Shown: one piece after another, positions 1 through 8,081 of the stretch
Layout: every line of letters starts with the position of its first letter
Position numbering within the stretch: the first letter of the stretch is position 1
NCBI GenBank assembly: GCA_024762315.1
Contig: JANTHR010000011.1
Location: 1 to 39,995, forward strand
DNA length: 39,995 nt
Direction of reading: 5' to 3'
DNA from: Sulfurovum sp.
GTDB lineage: Bacteria; Campylobacterota; Campylobacteria; Campylobacterales; Sulfurovaceae
Notes under the pieces: model-generated
Seen by the model: the letters and a program-made list of their open reading frames with translations, nothing else
Told to the model about the DNA's origin: nothing
Database searches by the model: none
Made by a program: the position numbers and the translations under genes

Positions 1-771
1 AAGGCTAAAGCTGCAAGAGAGAGGCTAAAGCAGAAAATTGCAGAGAGCAAAAAAGAGGAACTTTCGGAAAAAGCCAAAGAATTGTTAGCTCAGGCGGATC
101 AGGTCGACAAAGAAGCTAAAGCTGCAAGAGAGAGATTGGAAGAAAAAATTGCTCAGAGCAAGAAAGAGGAGCTCTCAGATAGAGCCAAAGCTCTTATAGC
201 CCAGGCAGATCAGGCTGATAAAGAAGCACAAAACAAAAGCAATAGCAGAAGTCATGTATCATACCCTCAAAAAGGCTACAAAGAAATGACACCCAAGGAG
301 CAGCATGAGGCATTGAAAAGTAATAGTGATGAAGCGTGGAAGGGATTAAAAGAGGATTTATTGAGTGGCAGAACAGATGATGCGGTGAAAGCTCTATCTG
401 CTAAAAACAATAGTTCTGAACCATTTTGGAGTGGTACATATGCGAAGGAATTTCATGATACTCTAAGGGGAGAATTTTGGGGCTCAAAAATCAAACCAAC
501 AAAAATGAATTTTAGATTTGTAGTTACAGTTAAGCAGAAGGGGCATCTTCTCAGTGGTAGCGTGATAATGTTCAATATGGATAGTGATTTTTCTGAGCAA
601 ATGTTAACATTTCAGGGCAAGGAAAATGGTTACAGCGCCTCCGTGACTCTGCGAGGGAATGAAAATAATGAAGTTGAAGATCCTTATGCAAATGCGAAAT
701 TGTCAAAAGATAAAAATAGAATTACCGTTACGGGTGGTGGTAAAACATATATACTTTATAGAGTGAAATGA
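1..771 (+). CDS. Coiled-coil repeat protein, left-truncated by the window edge
   Basis: The frame is open from base 1 to the stop at 769-771, so the true start lies outside the window; the TTG at 82 is not a convincing start. The N-terminal part has at least two copies of a 37-residue, charged, Ala/Glu/Lys-rich unit (units begin AKAARERL; each contains SKKEEL and AQADQ), predicted to be a long helix or coiled coil. A short Ser/Asn-rich linker follows. The C-terminal ~130 residues are mixed polar/hydrophobic and look beta-rich (ending in TYILYRVK), perhaps a small beta-barrel. I do not recognise the family. It precedes a run of secreted proteins on the same strand and may belong with them, possibly as a rod-like envelope component (inference). 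Any signal peptide would lie off-window. Confidence 0.75.
   Translation, partial: KAKAARERLKQKIAESKKEELSEKAKELLAQADQVDKEAKAARERLEEKIAQSKKEELSDRAKALIAQADQADKEAQNKSNSRSHVSYPQKGYKEMTPKEQHEALKSNSDEAWKGLKEDLLSGRTDDAVKALSAKNNSSEPFWSGTYAKEFHDTLRGEFWGSKIKPTKMNFRFVVTVKQKGHLLSGSVIMFNMDSDFSEQMLTFQGKENGYSASVTLRGNENNEVEDPYANAKLSKDKNRITVTGGGKTYILYRVK
4..225 (+). repeat. Two tandem 111-bp in-frame repeats
   Basis: Bases 4-114 and 115-225 are two copies of a 111-bp unit encoding 37 residues each. Both open with the same codons for AKAARERE-type sequence and share the stretch for SKKEEL, AKxLxAQADQxDKEA. Divergence is mostly at the middle and third codon positions. The copy number outside the left edge is unknown. 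Such arrays can change length by recombination. Confidence 0.8.
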
Positions 772-1019
772 TTAAGGAAATCTCTGGGAATAGAATATAA
801 AGGTGAAGAAACCAAACTTTTACATATACTTTTCCCTCACATTAGTAATAGCCAAACGTGTGACATGGATATGATGAAACACAGGTTGTTATTCCTGTAA
901 GATAGTAAAAAAGATTCAAAACAGGAGAAAAAGCATAAAATTTTAAGAGAAAATTAATACATTGTATATAAATCGGAGTATACTTAAGTATAGGTATAAA
1001 TATAATAAAAGGAAGAATG

Positions 1020-1163
1020 ATGTGGATTAGTACAATAAAAAGTTTTGTTTTAGTCTTATTATTGGGAATGCCGATAATCAGTAGTGCCGCAGAGATAGAT
1101 GATAATGCATCAAATGCTACAGAAGGGATAAAAAAAAAGAGTGCCTGTGAAGATAGAAGGTAA
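1020..1163 (+). pseudogene. Signal-peptide ORF split from the VWA gene by a +1 frame offset
   Basis: An ATG at 1017 or, with better spacing to AAGGA (1009-1013), at 1020 opens a short frame starting MWISTIKSF and containing a typical export signal (hydrophobic VLVLLLGMPII, then SSAAE, a likely signal peptidase I site). It runs into the A9 tract at 1130-1138 and stops at TAA 1161-1163. The following VWA reading frame lies in the +1 frame and has an in-frame stop at 1129-1131, so it cannot extend back to this start. One A fewer in the run would join signal peptide and VWA protein seamlessly. It is therefore most likely the 5' end of the VWA gene, not an independent peptide. Confidence 0.7.
1130..1138 (+). 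repeat. A9 homopolymer at the frame junction of the VWA gene
   Basis: Nine consecutive A residues lie exactly where the signal-peptide frame and the VWA frame meet. Runs of this length are prone to replication slippage and to transcriptional slippage, and also to sequencing errors. Eight (or eleven) A's would give a continuous secreted protein. Confidence 0.85.
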
Positions 1164-3165
1164 AAAGATGCTGCCACTACGGGTATTGGCAAGACCATTT
1201 TCCAATATCTATGCAGATAAAAGTTTAGAAAGTGCTATTGTTCAGAGTGATGTACCTGCTTTGCAGCCTTTTTATGTTTATACTCGTCCTACAGCAGAAG
1301 ATCGTGAGTTGGAAGCAGGCTGGTATGAAGTGGGGAGTAACAGTCAGGGAAAAGTACTTGGTTGGATGCAGTCAAAAGATGTCTTTGAATGGAAGCAGAC
1401 CATGTGTCTTGCCTATACCCATCCGGAAGGAAGAAAACCGGTATTGATGTTTGATTCAAAATCTACGCTCAACAAGCTGATCAAGTTGCCCGAGGAGGAG
1501 AGAATAAAAGATGTTGATGGCATCTTTACTGCCATTAATGAACATAATATAAGTCAAAACTTTCCTGTGAAATCGGTAGAGCCCAAACGGGCCATAGATA
1601 TCCAAAAAGAGTTTTATTTACTTCCGATCCTTGATTTTGAAGCAGTAGATTTTGGAAACAGAGAAGCAAGAGTTGTTAAACTAACAGCGGTTACCAATGC
1701 CAGAGCGGGTGCAAGAGACGAGAGTGATATAAGAAAATCTGAAGATTATTTAGTAGATGCAGTTACTCCGAGTACAGTGATCACTAAGAAAAAACTAAAA
1801 AAGCTTAATATAGATATTGTCTGGGTTTTTGATACTACAGTGAGTATGCGTCCTTTTATAAAAGATACATTGGATGTTGTGAGAGAAGTTTCTGTAAGAA
1901 TGGCAGATAATCATCCGGATAATATAAAATTAAATTTTGGAATTTGGGGATACAGGGACTCTGTAGAAGACATTCCCAGGATAGGATATACGACAAAAAA
2001 TTATACACCTGAACTGATAGGTATTAAGGATTTTACAAAAGTTTTGGAAAAGGTGAAGGTCACACCTGTAGATTCTGTGGATTATCCTGAAGACATGTTT
2101 TCCGGAATATCGGATGCTATGGAAAAAACAGCCTGGAGTCCAAATGCTATGAAATTAATCATTCTTGTCGGAGATGCACCGTCGCATAAAGTAGGGCATA
2201 AATGGAACTTGTCTGGTCAAAATGAAGAAACTCTGAGAAGTATAGCTGATGACAACAAAATATATATTGCGGCTTTTCATCTTCAAAATCCCAAAGCTGA
2301 AAAGTTCAGGGAATTAGCCGAGACGCAATATCGTACACTTGCAACCAACCCTGGCAGTAAAGAAGGGAATTCTGCATTTGAAGAAGTCTCAACAACGAAT
2401 AAAGAAGCTTTTAAAAAAAGTGCGAATGATTTAACCGATGCTTTTGTAAAGAATTTTCAAGAATTACTTCATGTGACAGAAAAAGAAAAAACTGAAACAA
2501 AGCCAACTCCACAGAGAGGTGGAGAACTGGCTTTTTCCAATGATAATGAACTTGTTGATATTGATAAAATTATACCTAAAGATAATAATGCATCTGTTTC
2601 TCGTACGACAAATATGGCAAACAGAATGTTCCGTGCAGCGATGGTTGAGTGGATCGGTAGCCAGACAGGGGCTGAAGCTCCCCGTGATGTTGTTGCCTGG
2701 GCCATTGACAAAGATTTGGAAGATTCGGAGATCCCGTCAATGGAAGTAAGGGTGCTGCTCAATAAGCGTCAGCTTGATTCTCTGGCAACAGTACTGCAAT
2801 CTATTATAAGAGCCGGATTTACCGGTCAGATAGCAGGAGAGGACTTCTTTACCTCTTTGCAGGCAGCGACTGCAACCATCGCAAGAGATCCAAATATGGT
2901 GAAACAGGCTAAAAGAATGGCAGATACAGGCTTGATCCCGGAGTTTTTGGAAGGACTTCCTTATCAAAGCCAATTGATGGCTATTACCAATGAGTTATGG
3001 AGCAGCTGGTCCGCGGATGAACAAAATGAATTCATCAACACTTTGGATGCAAAAGTGGAAGCCTATAAAAAGATCCATAATACACCGGAAGGATGGATTG
3101 CACTTAATAAAGGTGATGATTTGGATGAATATGTCTATCCAATCAGTTTAGATCTTTTACCATAA
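1141..3165 (+). CDS. VWA-domain protein with SH3-like N-terminal region, probably secreted (frame-disrupted at its 5' end)
   Basis: About 674 residues if started at GTG 1141; ATG 1168, preceded by AGAAGG at 1155-1160, is an alternative internal start. Residues ~10-110 form a small beta-rich, SH3-like segment (YEVG, GKVLGWMQ, DVFEWKQ) followed by GRKPVLMF. A VWA domain starts near residue 225: DIVWVFDTTVSM carries a DxTxS metal-ion-dependent adhesion site, and IILVGDAPSH is a second conserved strand. The C-terminal ~200 residues are helical and unassigned. The combination recalls the C-terminal half of PpkA-type proteins (recollection), but there is no kinase domain here. It is followed with no gap by an ABC ATPase gene, so the protein probably works with that transporter in the periplasm. 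The signal peptide lies in another frame across the A9 run. Confidence 0.85.
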   Translation: MPVKIEGKKMLPLRVLARPFSNIYADKSLESAIVQSDVPALQPFYVYTRPTAEDRELEAGWYEVGSNSQGKVLGWMQSKDVFEWKQTMCLAYTHPEGRKPVLMFDSKSTLNKLIKLPEEERIKDVDGIFTAINEHNISQNFPVKSVEPKRAIDIQKEFYLLPILDFEAVDFGNREARVVKLTAVTNARAGARDESDIRKSEDYLVDAVTPSTVITKKKLKKLNIDIVWVFDTTVSMRPFIKDTLDVVREVSVRMADNHPDNIKLNFGIWGYRDSVEDIPRIGYTTKNYTPELIGIKDFTKVLEKVKVTPVDSVDYPEDMFSGISDAMEKTAWSPNAMKLIILVGDAPSHKVGHKWNLSGQNEETLRSIADDNKIYIAAFHLQNPKAEKFRELAETQYRTLATNPGSKEGNSAFEEVSTTNKEAFKKSANDLTDAFVKNFQELLHVTEKEKTETKPTPQRGGELAFSNDNELVDIDKIIPKDNNASVSRTTNMANRMFRAAMVEWIGSQTGAEAPRDVVAWAIDKDLEDSEIPSMEVRVLLNKRQLDSLATVLQSIIRAGFTGQIAGEDFFTSLQAATATIARDPNMVKQAKRMADTGLIPEFLEGLPYQSQLMAITNELWSSWSADEQNEFINTLDAKVEAYKKIHNTPEGWIALNKGDDLDEYVYPISLDLLP

Positions 3166-3906
3166 GTGTCTATAATGCAAAAACACGTTGTATTTGAGTT
3201 AAAAGATATTTCTATTTCAAGAGAAAAGGGCGGTGTTACTTTTCGACTTGAAATACCGGACTTAACGATATATTCGGGAGAATTTATCGGTGTGATAGGT
3301 TCAAGCGGATGCGGTAAATCTACTTTTTTGGATATCTTGGGTTTGATTTTAAGCATAGACAACTCAGAGCAGTTCAGGCTTTCTGTCAAACAAAAGAATA
3401 CTATCTTTCGACAGGAGATATCATTACTTTCAGATAAAAAACTGGCCGATATACGAAGAGAGCATATCGGATATATTCTGCAAAGCGGTGGACTTTTGCC
3501 TTTTTTGAGTGTAGAAGAAAATATTTTACTTTCTGATCAACTTAATGACTTGACCATCACAGAAGAATCATTTTATAAACTTGTCTCCTCACTGGGAATT
3601 CAGGGGCAGATCAATAAAAAACCGCAATACCTTTCCGGAGGTCAAAGGCAACGGGTAGCCATCGCCAGGGCACTGATCCATAAACCGGCGATCATTTTGG
3701 CAGATGAACCTACCGCATCCGTAGATAAACCTACGGCAATAGAAATAAGGGATCAGTTTAAAGAGCTTGCAAAAGCATATGGCTCTTCAGTACTGATGGT
3801 GACACATGATACTGACATGGTAGAACATGATTCTGACAGGCTGCTTACCTTTGAAGTCAACAAAATAAGTGATGCGCTGGTGGTCTCCAAGGTTATTGAA
3901 TTATGA
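3166..3906 (+). CDS. ABC transporter ATP-binding protein, MacB/LolD type
   Basis: A 246-residue ATPase with a Walker A motif (GSSGCGKST, residues ~45-53), a Q-loop region (YILQSGGLLPF), the signature SGGQRQRVAIARAL, Walker B plus catalytic Glu (ILADEPTAS) and an H-loop (VMVTHD). GTG 3166 directly follows the VWA stop; ATG 3175 is an alternative start. The stop overlaps the permease start (ATGA at 3903-3906), so the two are translationally coupled and form one transporter. MacB/LolD-class ATPases drive periplasmic conformational work, such as lipoprotein release or efflux through an outer-membrane partner, rather than substrate passage across the inner membrane. No MacA-like adaptor or TolC is seen in the window. 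Confidence 0.93.
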   Translation: MSIMQKHVVFELKDISISREKGGVTFRLEIPDLTIYSGEFIGVIGSSGCGKSTFLDILGLILSIDNSEQFRLSVKQKNTIFRQEISLLSDKKLADIRREHIGYILQSGGLLPFLSVEENILLSDQLNDLTITEESFYKLVSSLGIQGQINKKPQYLSGGQRQRVAIARALIHKPAIILADEPTASVDKPTAIEIRDQFKELAKAYGSSVLMVTHDTDMVEHDSDRLLTFEVNKISDALVVSKVIEL

Positions 3907-5705
3907 GAAAGAAAAGAAAAGTGCACTATAGAGTATCGAAATTAAAACGAGGGCTTGTTTTGTGGCTTGCCATGAAAGATCTCTGGCATGAAAAGCTGAT
4001 CACGATCAATCTTATTTTGGGTACTGCAGCGATCATCGCACCACTTTTGATCCTTTTTGGTATTAAATTCGGAACCATTGAAACGATGACCAACCGTTTG
4101 GTGAATGACCCAAAGAATCTTGAGATCCGTCCGCTTTCCAGCCGTTCCTATACACCATCCTGGTTTGATAAAATTAAAAAGAATGACAAGGTTGCTTTTG
4201 TCATTCCAATGACCAGGCAACTCTCTTCTTCTGTGGTACTCCAGTCTCTTTCTTCTTCAGAAAAAAAAGTAACGGCGGATATTGTTGCTACGAGCAACGG
4301 GGATCCGCTCTTGTTACAAAATGGTGCGGTGATACCGGATGAAAATTCCTGTGTGCTTAGCCAAAGTCTTGCTAAGGAACTAGATCTTAAAAAAGGAGAC
4401 AAACTTAAATGCACAGTAGCCAGGTATGTGCAGAAAAAGATTCAACAATCATCTATTACTCTGAACATTGCAGCGGTATTGACACCCAGAGCGGGTTTCC
4501 TTAAACGCATCTATGTTCCATTGAAGATAGTCGAGAACATAGAGAAGTATAAAGATGGTCTGGCTGTACCGCAATGGGGATGGAAGGGTAATGTTTCTCA
4601 GGCCTATCCTGTGTATGACGGTGTATTTATCTCTGTACCTAAAGCACTTGACCGAGTAGAGCAGATCAAACTTATTTCAGGTACCGGTTTTGCTTATGTG
4701 AATGAGATAGACTTGGAAAAAGCCAAAGAAAAGGCAGGCTATGTATTTGACAGCACTCAAAAACTATACTTTATCAGGCCATACAAAAACAGTATCAATG
4801 CGGATCATATCGGATCGTTGAAGATCAAATTGCGAGGTAAAAAAGCCACGCTCTACCCGTGGGTCAAACCTATTGATGCTGTGATAAAAAATAATACTAT
4901 AGAAAAGAAAATAAAAATTGCTGCATTACCTATCAAAAAAATAGAGTCTTTAACATTATATATGACTTCACCACCTTTTAAAGAAGGAGTAATGATGGTG
5001 CAGGAAGACAAAAGACAATTAGATATGCCTGTAAAAATAGAGTCTATGCAGAGTGATAGTACCTTTGGTTTCATGGATGCCAAAACAGTTGGAATGATGG
5101 CATTATTACGTCAGAGAGATTTGACGTATGATCAAAATCTTAACAAGTTTTTACTCTCAAGGCGAGGATACGCCGGTTTTAGGATTTATGCAAAAACGCT
5201 TGAAGATGTTGCACCCCTTAAAAAGTTTTTCGAAGATAAAGGTATAGCGGTGTCAACACAGGCTGAACGTATTCATGAAGTACGTGAACTGGACAAATAT
5301 CTTACTTTGATCTTTTGGCTTATTGCCATCGTTGGCGTGATCGGCGGTGCAGCGACCTTAAGTGCAAGTCTGTATTCATCGGTAGAAAGAAAACGTAAGG
5401 AGTTGAGTATCTTGCGATTGATCGGATTATCGGGAGGTATGATCTTTCGTTTTCCTATTTATCAGGGTATGTTCATAGCAAGTAGCGGTGTACTGGTCGC
5501 ACTTCTCTTTTTTGCCATTATGGCAATAGTGATCAACAGACTGTTCCGGGCTCACTTGCAGAGTGGAGAATCTTTTTGTGCGTTGACGGCAACACATATT
5601 ACTGTGGTTTTTGCTGCGGCTATTCTACTGGCGATAGTGGCTAGCGGGATTGCCGCTTACAAAGCAACCCAGACAGATCCGGCTGAGGCAATGAGAGATG
5701 AGTAA
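3903..5705 (+). CDS. FtsX/MacB-family ABC permease with large periplasmic domain
   Basis: 600 residues in MacB-like topology. There is one N-terminal membrane helix (residues ~35-58, INLILGTAAIIAPLLILFGI), a ~400-residue extracytoplasmic domain, then three C-terminal helices: ~470-495 (LIFWLIAIVGVIGGAATL), ~520-548, and ~565-590. The last is followed by the typical ending AYKATQTDPAEAMRDE. The core between the helices is larger than in LolC/E and is the likely contact surface for the secreted partners encoded around it. Overlaps the ATPase gene by four bases. Substrate unknown. Confidence 0.9.
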   Translation: MRKKRKVHYRVSKLKRGLVLWLAMKDLWHEKLITINLILGTAAIIAPLLILFGIKFGTIETMTNRLVNDPKNLEIRPLSSRSYTPSWFDKIKKNDKVAFVIPMTRQLSSSVVLQSLSSSEKKVTADIVATSNGDPLLLQNGAVIPDENSCVLSQSLAKELDLKKGDKLKCTVARYVQKKIQQSSITLNIAAVLTPRAGFLKRIYVPLKIVENIEKYKDGLAVPQWGWKGNVSQAYPVYDGVFISVPKALDRVEQIKLISGTGFAYVNEIDLEKAKEKAGYVFDSTQKLYFIRPYKNSINADHIGSLKIKLRGKKATLYPWVKPIDAVIKNNTIEKKIKIAALPIKKIESLTLYMTSPPFKEGVMMVQEDKRQLDMPVKIESMQSDSTFGFMDAKTVGMMALLRQRDLTYDQNLNKFLLSRRGYAGFRIYAKTLEDVAPLKKFFEDKGIAVSTQAERIHEVRELDKYLTLIFWLIAIVGVIGGAATLSASLYSSVERKRKELSILRLIGLSGGMIFRFPIYQGMFIASSGVLVALLFFAIMAIVINRLFRAHLQSGESFCALTATHITVVFAAAILLAIVASGIAAYKATQTDPAEAMRDE

Positions 5706-5721
5706 TAGTATTGGGGATAAA

Positions 5722-5823
5722 ATGTATAGACTGTTTAAGAAAATTTGGATGATATGTGTAGTATTTTTTATATCTCCTGTTACGATAAATGCTGAACAGG
5801 TAAAAACTGAAAGTGGCTGGTAG
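5722..5823 (+). pseudogene. Signal-peptide segment cut off from the beta-propeller gene by an in-frame TAG
   Basis: ATG 5722, preceded by GGGGA at 5713-5717, opens a frame encoding a signal peptide (MYRLFKKIW, hydrophobic ICVVFFISPV, then INAEQ). It ends at TAG 5821-5823 after 33 codons. The frame is the same as that of the propeller protein whose first Met is at 5833, so codons 35-37 (Y-E-K) would continue straight into it. A TGG-to-TAG change is one simple origin, since the preceding codon is TGG and the next is TAC. It is most likely the real 5' end of the downstream gene, interrupted by a nonsense codon. Confidence 0.75.
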
Positions 5824-5832
5824 TACGAAAAG

Positions 5833-8061
5833 ATGTTTCCGCTCGGGTTTAACATCAACAGCGTATGCCGTGTTCAAAATGAACTCTTTGCTGTAGGAAA
5901 TGAGAGTGCTATACTGCATTATAAAGATGAAAAATGGACAGTCATGAAAGCAGGCATAGAATATCCTTACACTTTAAAGAAAGTAAAAGGTAATGCTGCA
6001 AACAATGTGTATGCAATAGGAACGCATGGAATACTTCATTATGACGGAAAAAATTGGAAAGCAATAAATGCAAAGTTTGCAGATAATCAATGGTCTGACA
6101 TATGGCTTATTGATAACGAGGTTTTTGCTGCAGGAGGAGAAAAGATCATCCATTTTAAAGACGGAAAATGGATAGATATGGAAAGCGGCTTGCATGGCGG
6201 AGATTATTTGAATGCTGTATGGGGGACAGCCGCAAACAATGTATATGCGGTTGGCAGCAAAAGTAATAATACCGGAGGAAAATATATACTACATTACGAC
6301 GGCGTAAAGTGGAATGATACACATTTTTCAACCAATCCAGAAAATTCAAACAAGTATGACGATAGATGGATTTTCGGTATATCCGGATTGACTGATAAAG
6401 ATATTTATATAGTTGGAAGTCGTGGACTTTTTTTTCACTATGACGGTACAGAATGGAGTGCAGTAGATACTAAAAGCTTTTATTCTGAAGGAGTAGTTGG
6501 TGAATTAAATTTTATCAAAAAAATAGACTCAGATTTGTTTGTATGCGGAGAAAAAGGTATAGTGCTTCGTTATCAAGATAATAAATGGCAGGATATTAGC
6601 CTTAAAAATAAAAAACATTCGGTTAGGGCAATGTGGAAAAATCCTGATAATAAAATTTATCTTTTATCTTCAGATGCTACATTGGAGAAACTTGGCAATT
6701 TAAATTTATTTAGACTTGAGAAAGATAGGTGGGAACTTTTAAATCCTGCTATAAGTGATATTGCTGTGCTTAATAAAGATTTAGCATTTGCTGTGGGTAA
6801 CTACGGAACAGCTAAAATCTACAGTAACGGTCAATGGAAAACAATAAAGACAGACATTGCAGAAAATTTAAATGCTATATGGGGAAAATCTAAAGACAGT
6901 ATGTTCGCAGTAGGTGATAATGGAATCATTCTTCACTATGACGGTACAAAATGGACAAAACTTGATACGGATATTGATGAAGATCTAAATGATATTTGGG
7001 GCTCTTCAGATTCTAACATCTATACTGTCGGCAGTATGAATCAAACCTATAGCATTGAAGGAAGTATATGGCACTATGACAGTAGTAAATGGACAAAAAT
7101 AATTCCAAATAACAAAGTAGAAATTACTGGTGGTGTATACTCAATTTCTGGAACATCAGAAAATGATATATATGCTGCAGGATCTGATGTTCTACATTTT
7201 GACGGCAGTGTCTGGAAAAATATAGAGATACCGAACAGAAGCAGCACTATTTCAAAAATCCGCATTGCATCTAAGGATAATATATATTTTGTAACTACAG
7301 GTAATAGTGTTTTTCGCCATAACAATGGAAACTGGAGTACATTTCACTACCCTATAAAAGACCAAACCAAGCACACATCTCTGACTGATATCTATGCGAC
7401 AAAAAATAAAGTATACGTTGCCGTTACAATCACGACAGACAGCAATACAATGTCATCTAAGGGAATTATAGCTCAATATGACGGCAAAAACTGGAATAAT
7501 ACGGATTCCTTTAATTTTGTTTACCTTACTTCAATTTCAGGTATTGAGGGGAAGCCTTTATTTATTGCAGGTAAGGGAGGATATATAGGATCATATAATC
7601 CCTCTTCTGTCAATCAGGATACTTCAACAATACAGAAGATAGAAGAGAAAGATATTAATAGGACAATTACTGTAGAGAAAGAGGATGAAAACCAAAGTAA
7701 AATTGATCTAAATAAAAGAGATAAATATGGTCGTTCTGAACTGCACATAGCTGTTTCACACAACAATCTATTAAAAATAAAACAACTTTTAGACACAGGT
7801 GCAAAAGTAGATGCAGAAGATAGTTTTGGCAGGACTCCGTTACATTACGCTGCATTTGAAGGCTATGTAGAGATAGCTAAAATATTGTTAGCTAATGGTG
7901 CCAATATAAATGCCATAGATAAAACAAAACAATGGACACCGCTATTTTTCGCTTATTATAACAAGCACAGTGATATGGTAGATCTTTTAATAAAAAAAGG
8001 TGCCGATCAGACAATAAAAGATAAATTGAATAGAACCGCATCTGATTATATAAAAGATTGA
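5833..8061 (+). CDS. Beta-propeller-like repeat protein with C-terminal ankyrin repeats
   Basis: 742 residues from ATG 5833, which has only a weak ribosome site upstream. Residues ~1-590 contain about a dozen degenerate repeats of 35-55 residues with the pattern Y-x-VG-x-x-G-x-I-x-HYDG-x-x-W (for example HYDGTKWTKL, HYDGVKWNDT, HFDGSVWKNI), as in propeller-type sugar- or protein-binding folds. A charged linker (~600-620) leads to three ankyrin repeats (~630-742: GRSELHIAVSHNN, GRTPLHYAAFEG, WTPLFFAYYNKH). Both modules bind other proteins or glycans and no catalytic residues are visible. The natural start is probably ATG 5722 with a signal peptide, in the same frame but blocked by TAG 5821-5823. 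It is placed between the ABC permease and a very large secreted protein whose start overlaps or closely follows its stop. Confidence 0.85.
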   Translation: MFPLGFNINSVCRVQNELFAVGNESAILHYKDEKWTVMKAGIEYPYTLKKVKGNAANNVYAIGTHGILHYDGKNWKAINAKFADNQWSDIWLIDNEVFAAGGEKIIHFKDGKWIDMESGLHGGDYLNAVWGTAANNVYAVGSKSNNTGGKYILHYDGVKWNDTHFSTNPENSNKYDDRWIFGISGLTDKDIYIVGSRGLFFHYDGTEWSAVDTKSFYSEGVVGELNFIKKIDSDLFVCGEKGIVLRYQDNKWQDISLKNKKHSVRAMWKNPDNKIYLLSSDATLEKLGNLNLFRLEKDRWELLNPAISDIAVLNKDLAFAVGNYGTAKIYSNGQWKTIKTDIAENLNAIWGKSKDSMFAVGDNGIILHYDGTKWTKLDTDIDEDLNDIWGSSDSNIYTVGSMNQTYSIEGSIWHYDSSKWTKIIPNNKVEITGGVYSISGTSENDIYAAGSDVLHFDGSVWKNIEIPNRSSTISKIRIASKDNIYFVTTGNSVFRHNNGNWSTFHYPIKDQTKHTSLTDIYATKNKVYVAVTITTDSNTMSSKGIIAQYDGKNWNNTDSFNFVYLTSISGIEGKPLFIAGKGGYIGSYNPSSVNQDTSTIQKIEEKDINRTITVEKEDENQSKIDLNKRDKYGRSELHIAVSHNNLLKIKQLLDTGAKVDAEDSFGRTPLHYAAFEGYVEIAKILLANGANINAIDKTKQWTPLFFAYYNKHSDMVDLLIKKGADQTIKDKLNRTASDYIKD

Positions 8062-8081
8062 AAATTTTAAAAGGAAAAGTC

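Noticed and set aside
842..1198. Minus-strand hydrophobic frame of 118 codons opposite the VWA leader
   Set aside because: It is the antisense of an AT-rich spacer and a signal peptide, which gives artificial hydrophobic residues. There is no ribosome site and no recognisable family.
5821..5823. TAG read as pyrrolysine
   Set aside because: Pyrrolysine use is not known in Campylobacterota, no pyl genes are seen, and the site has no catalytic context.
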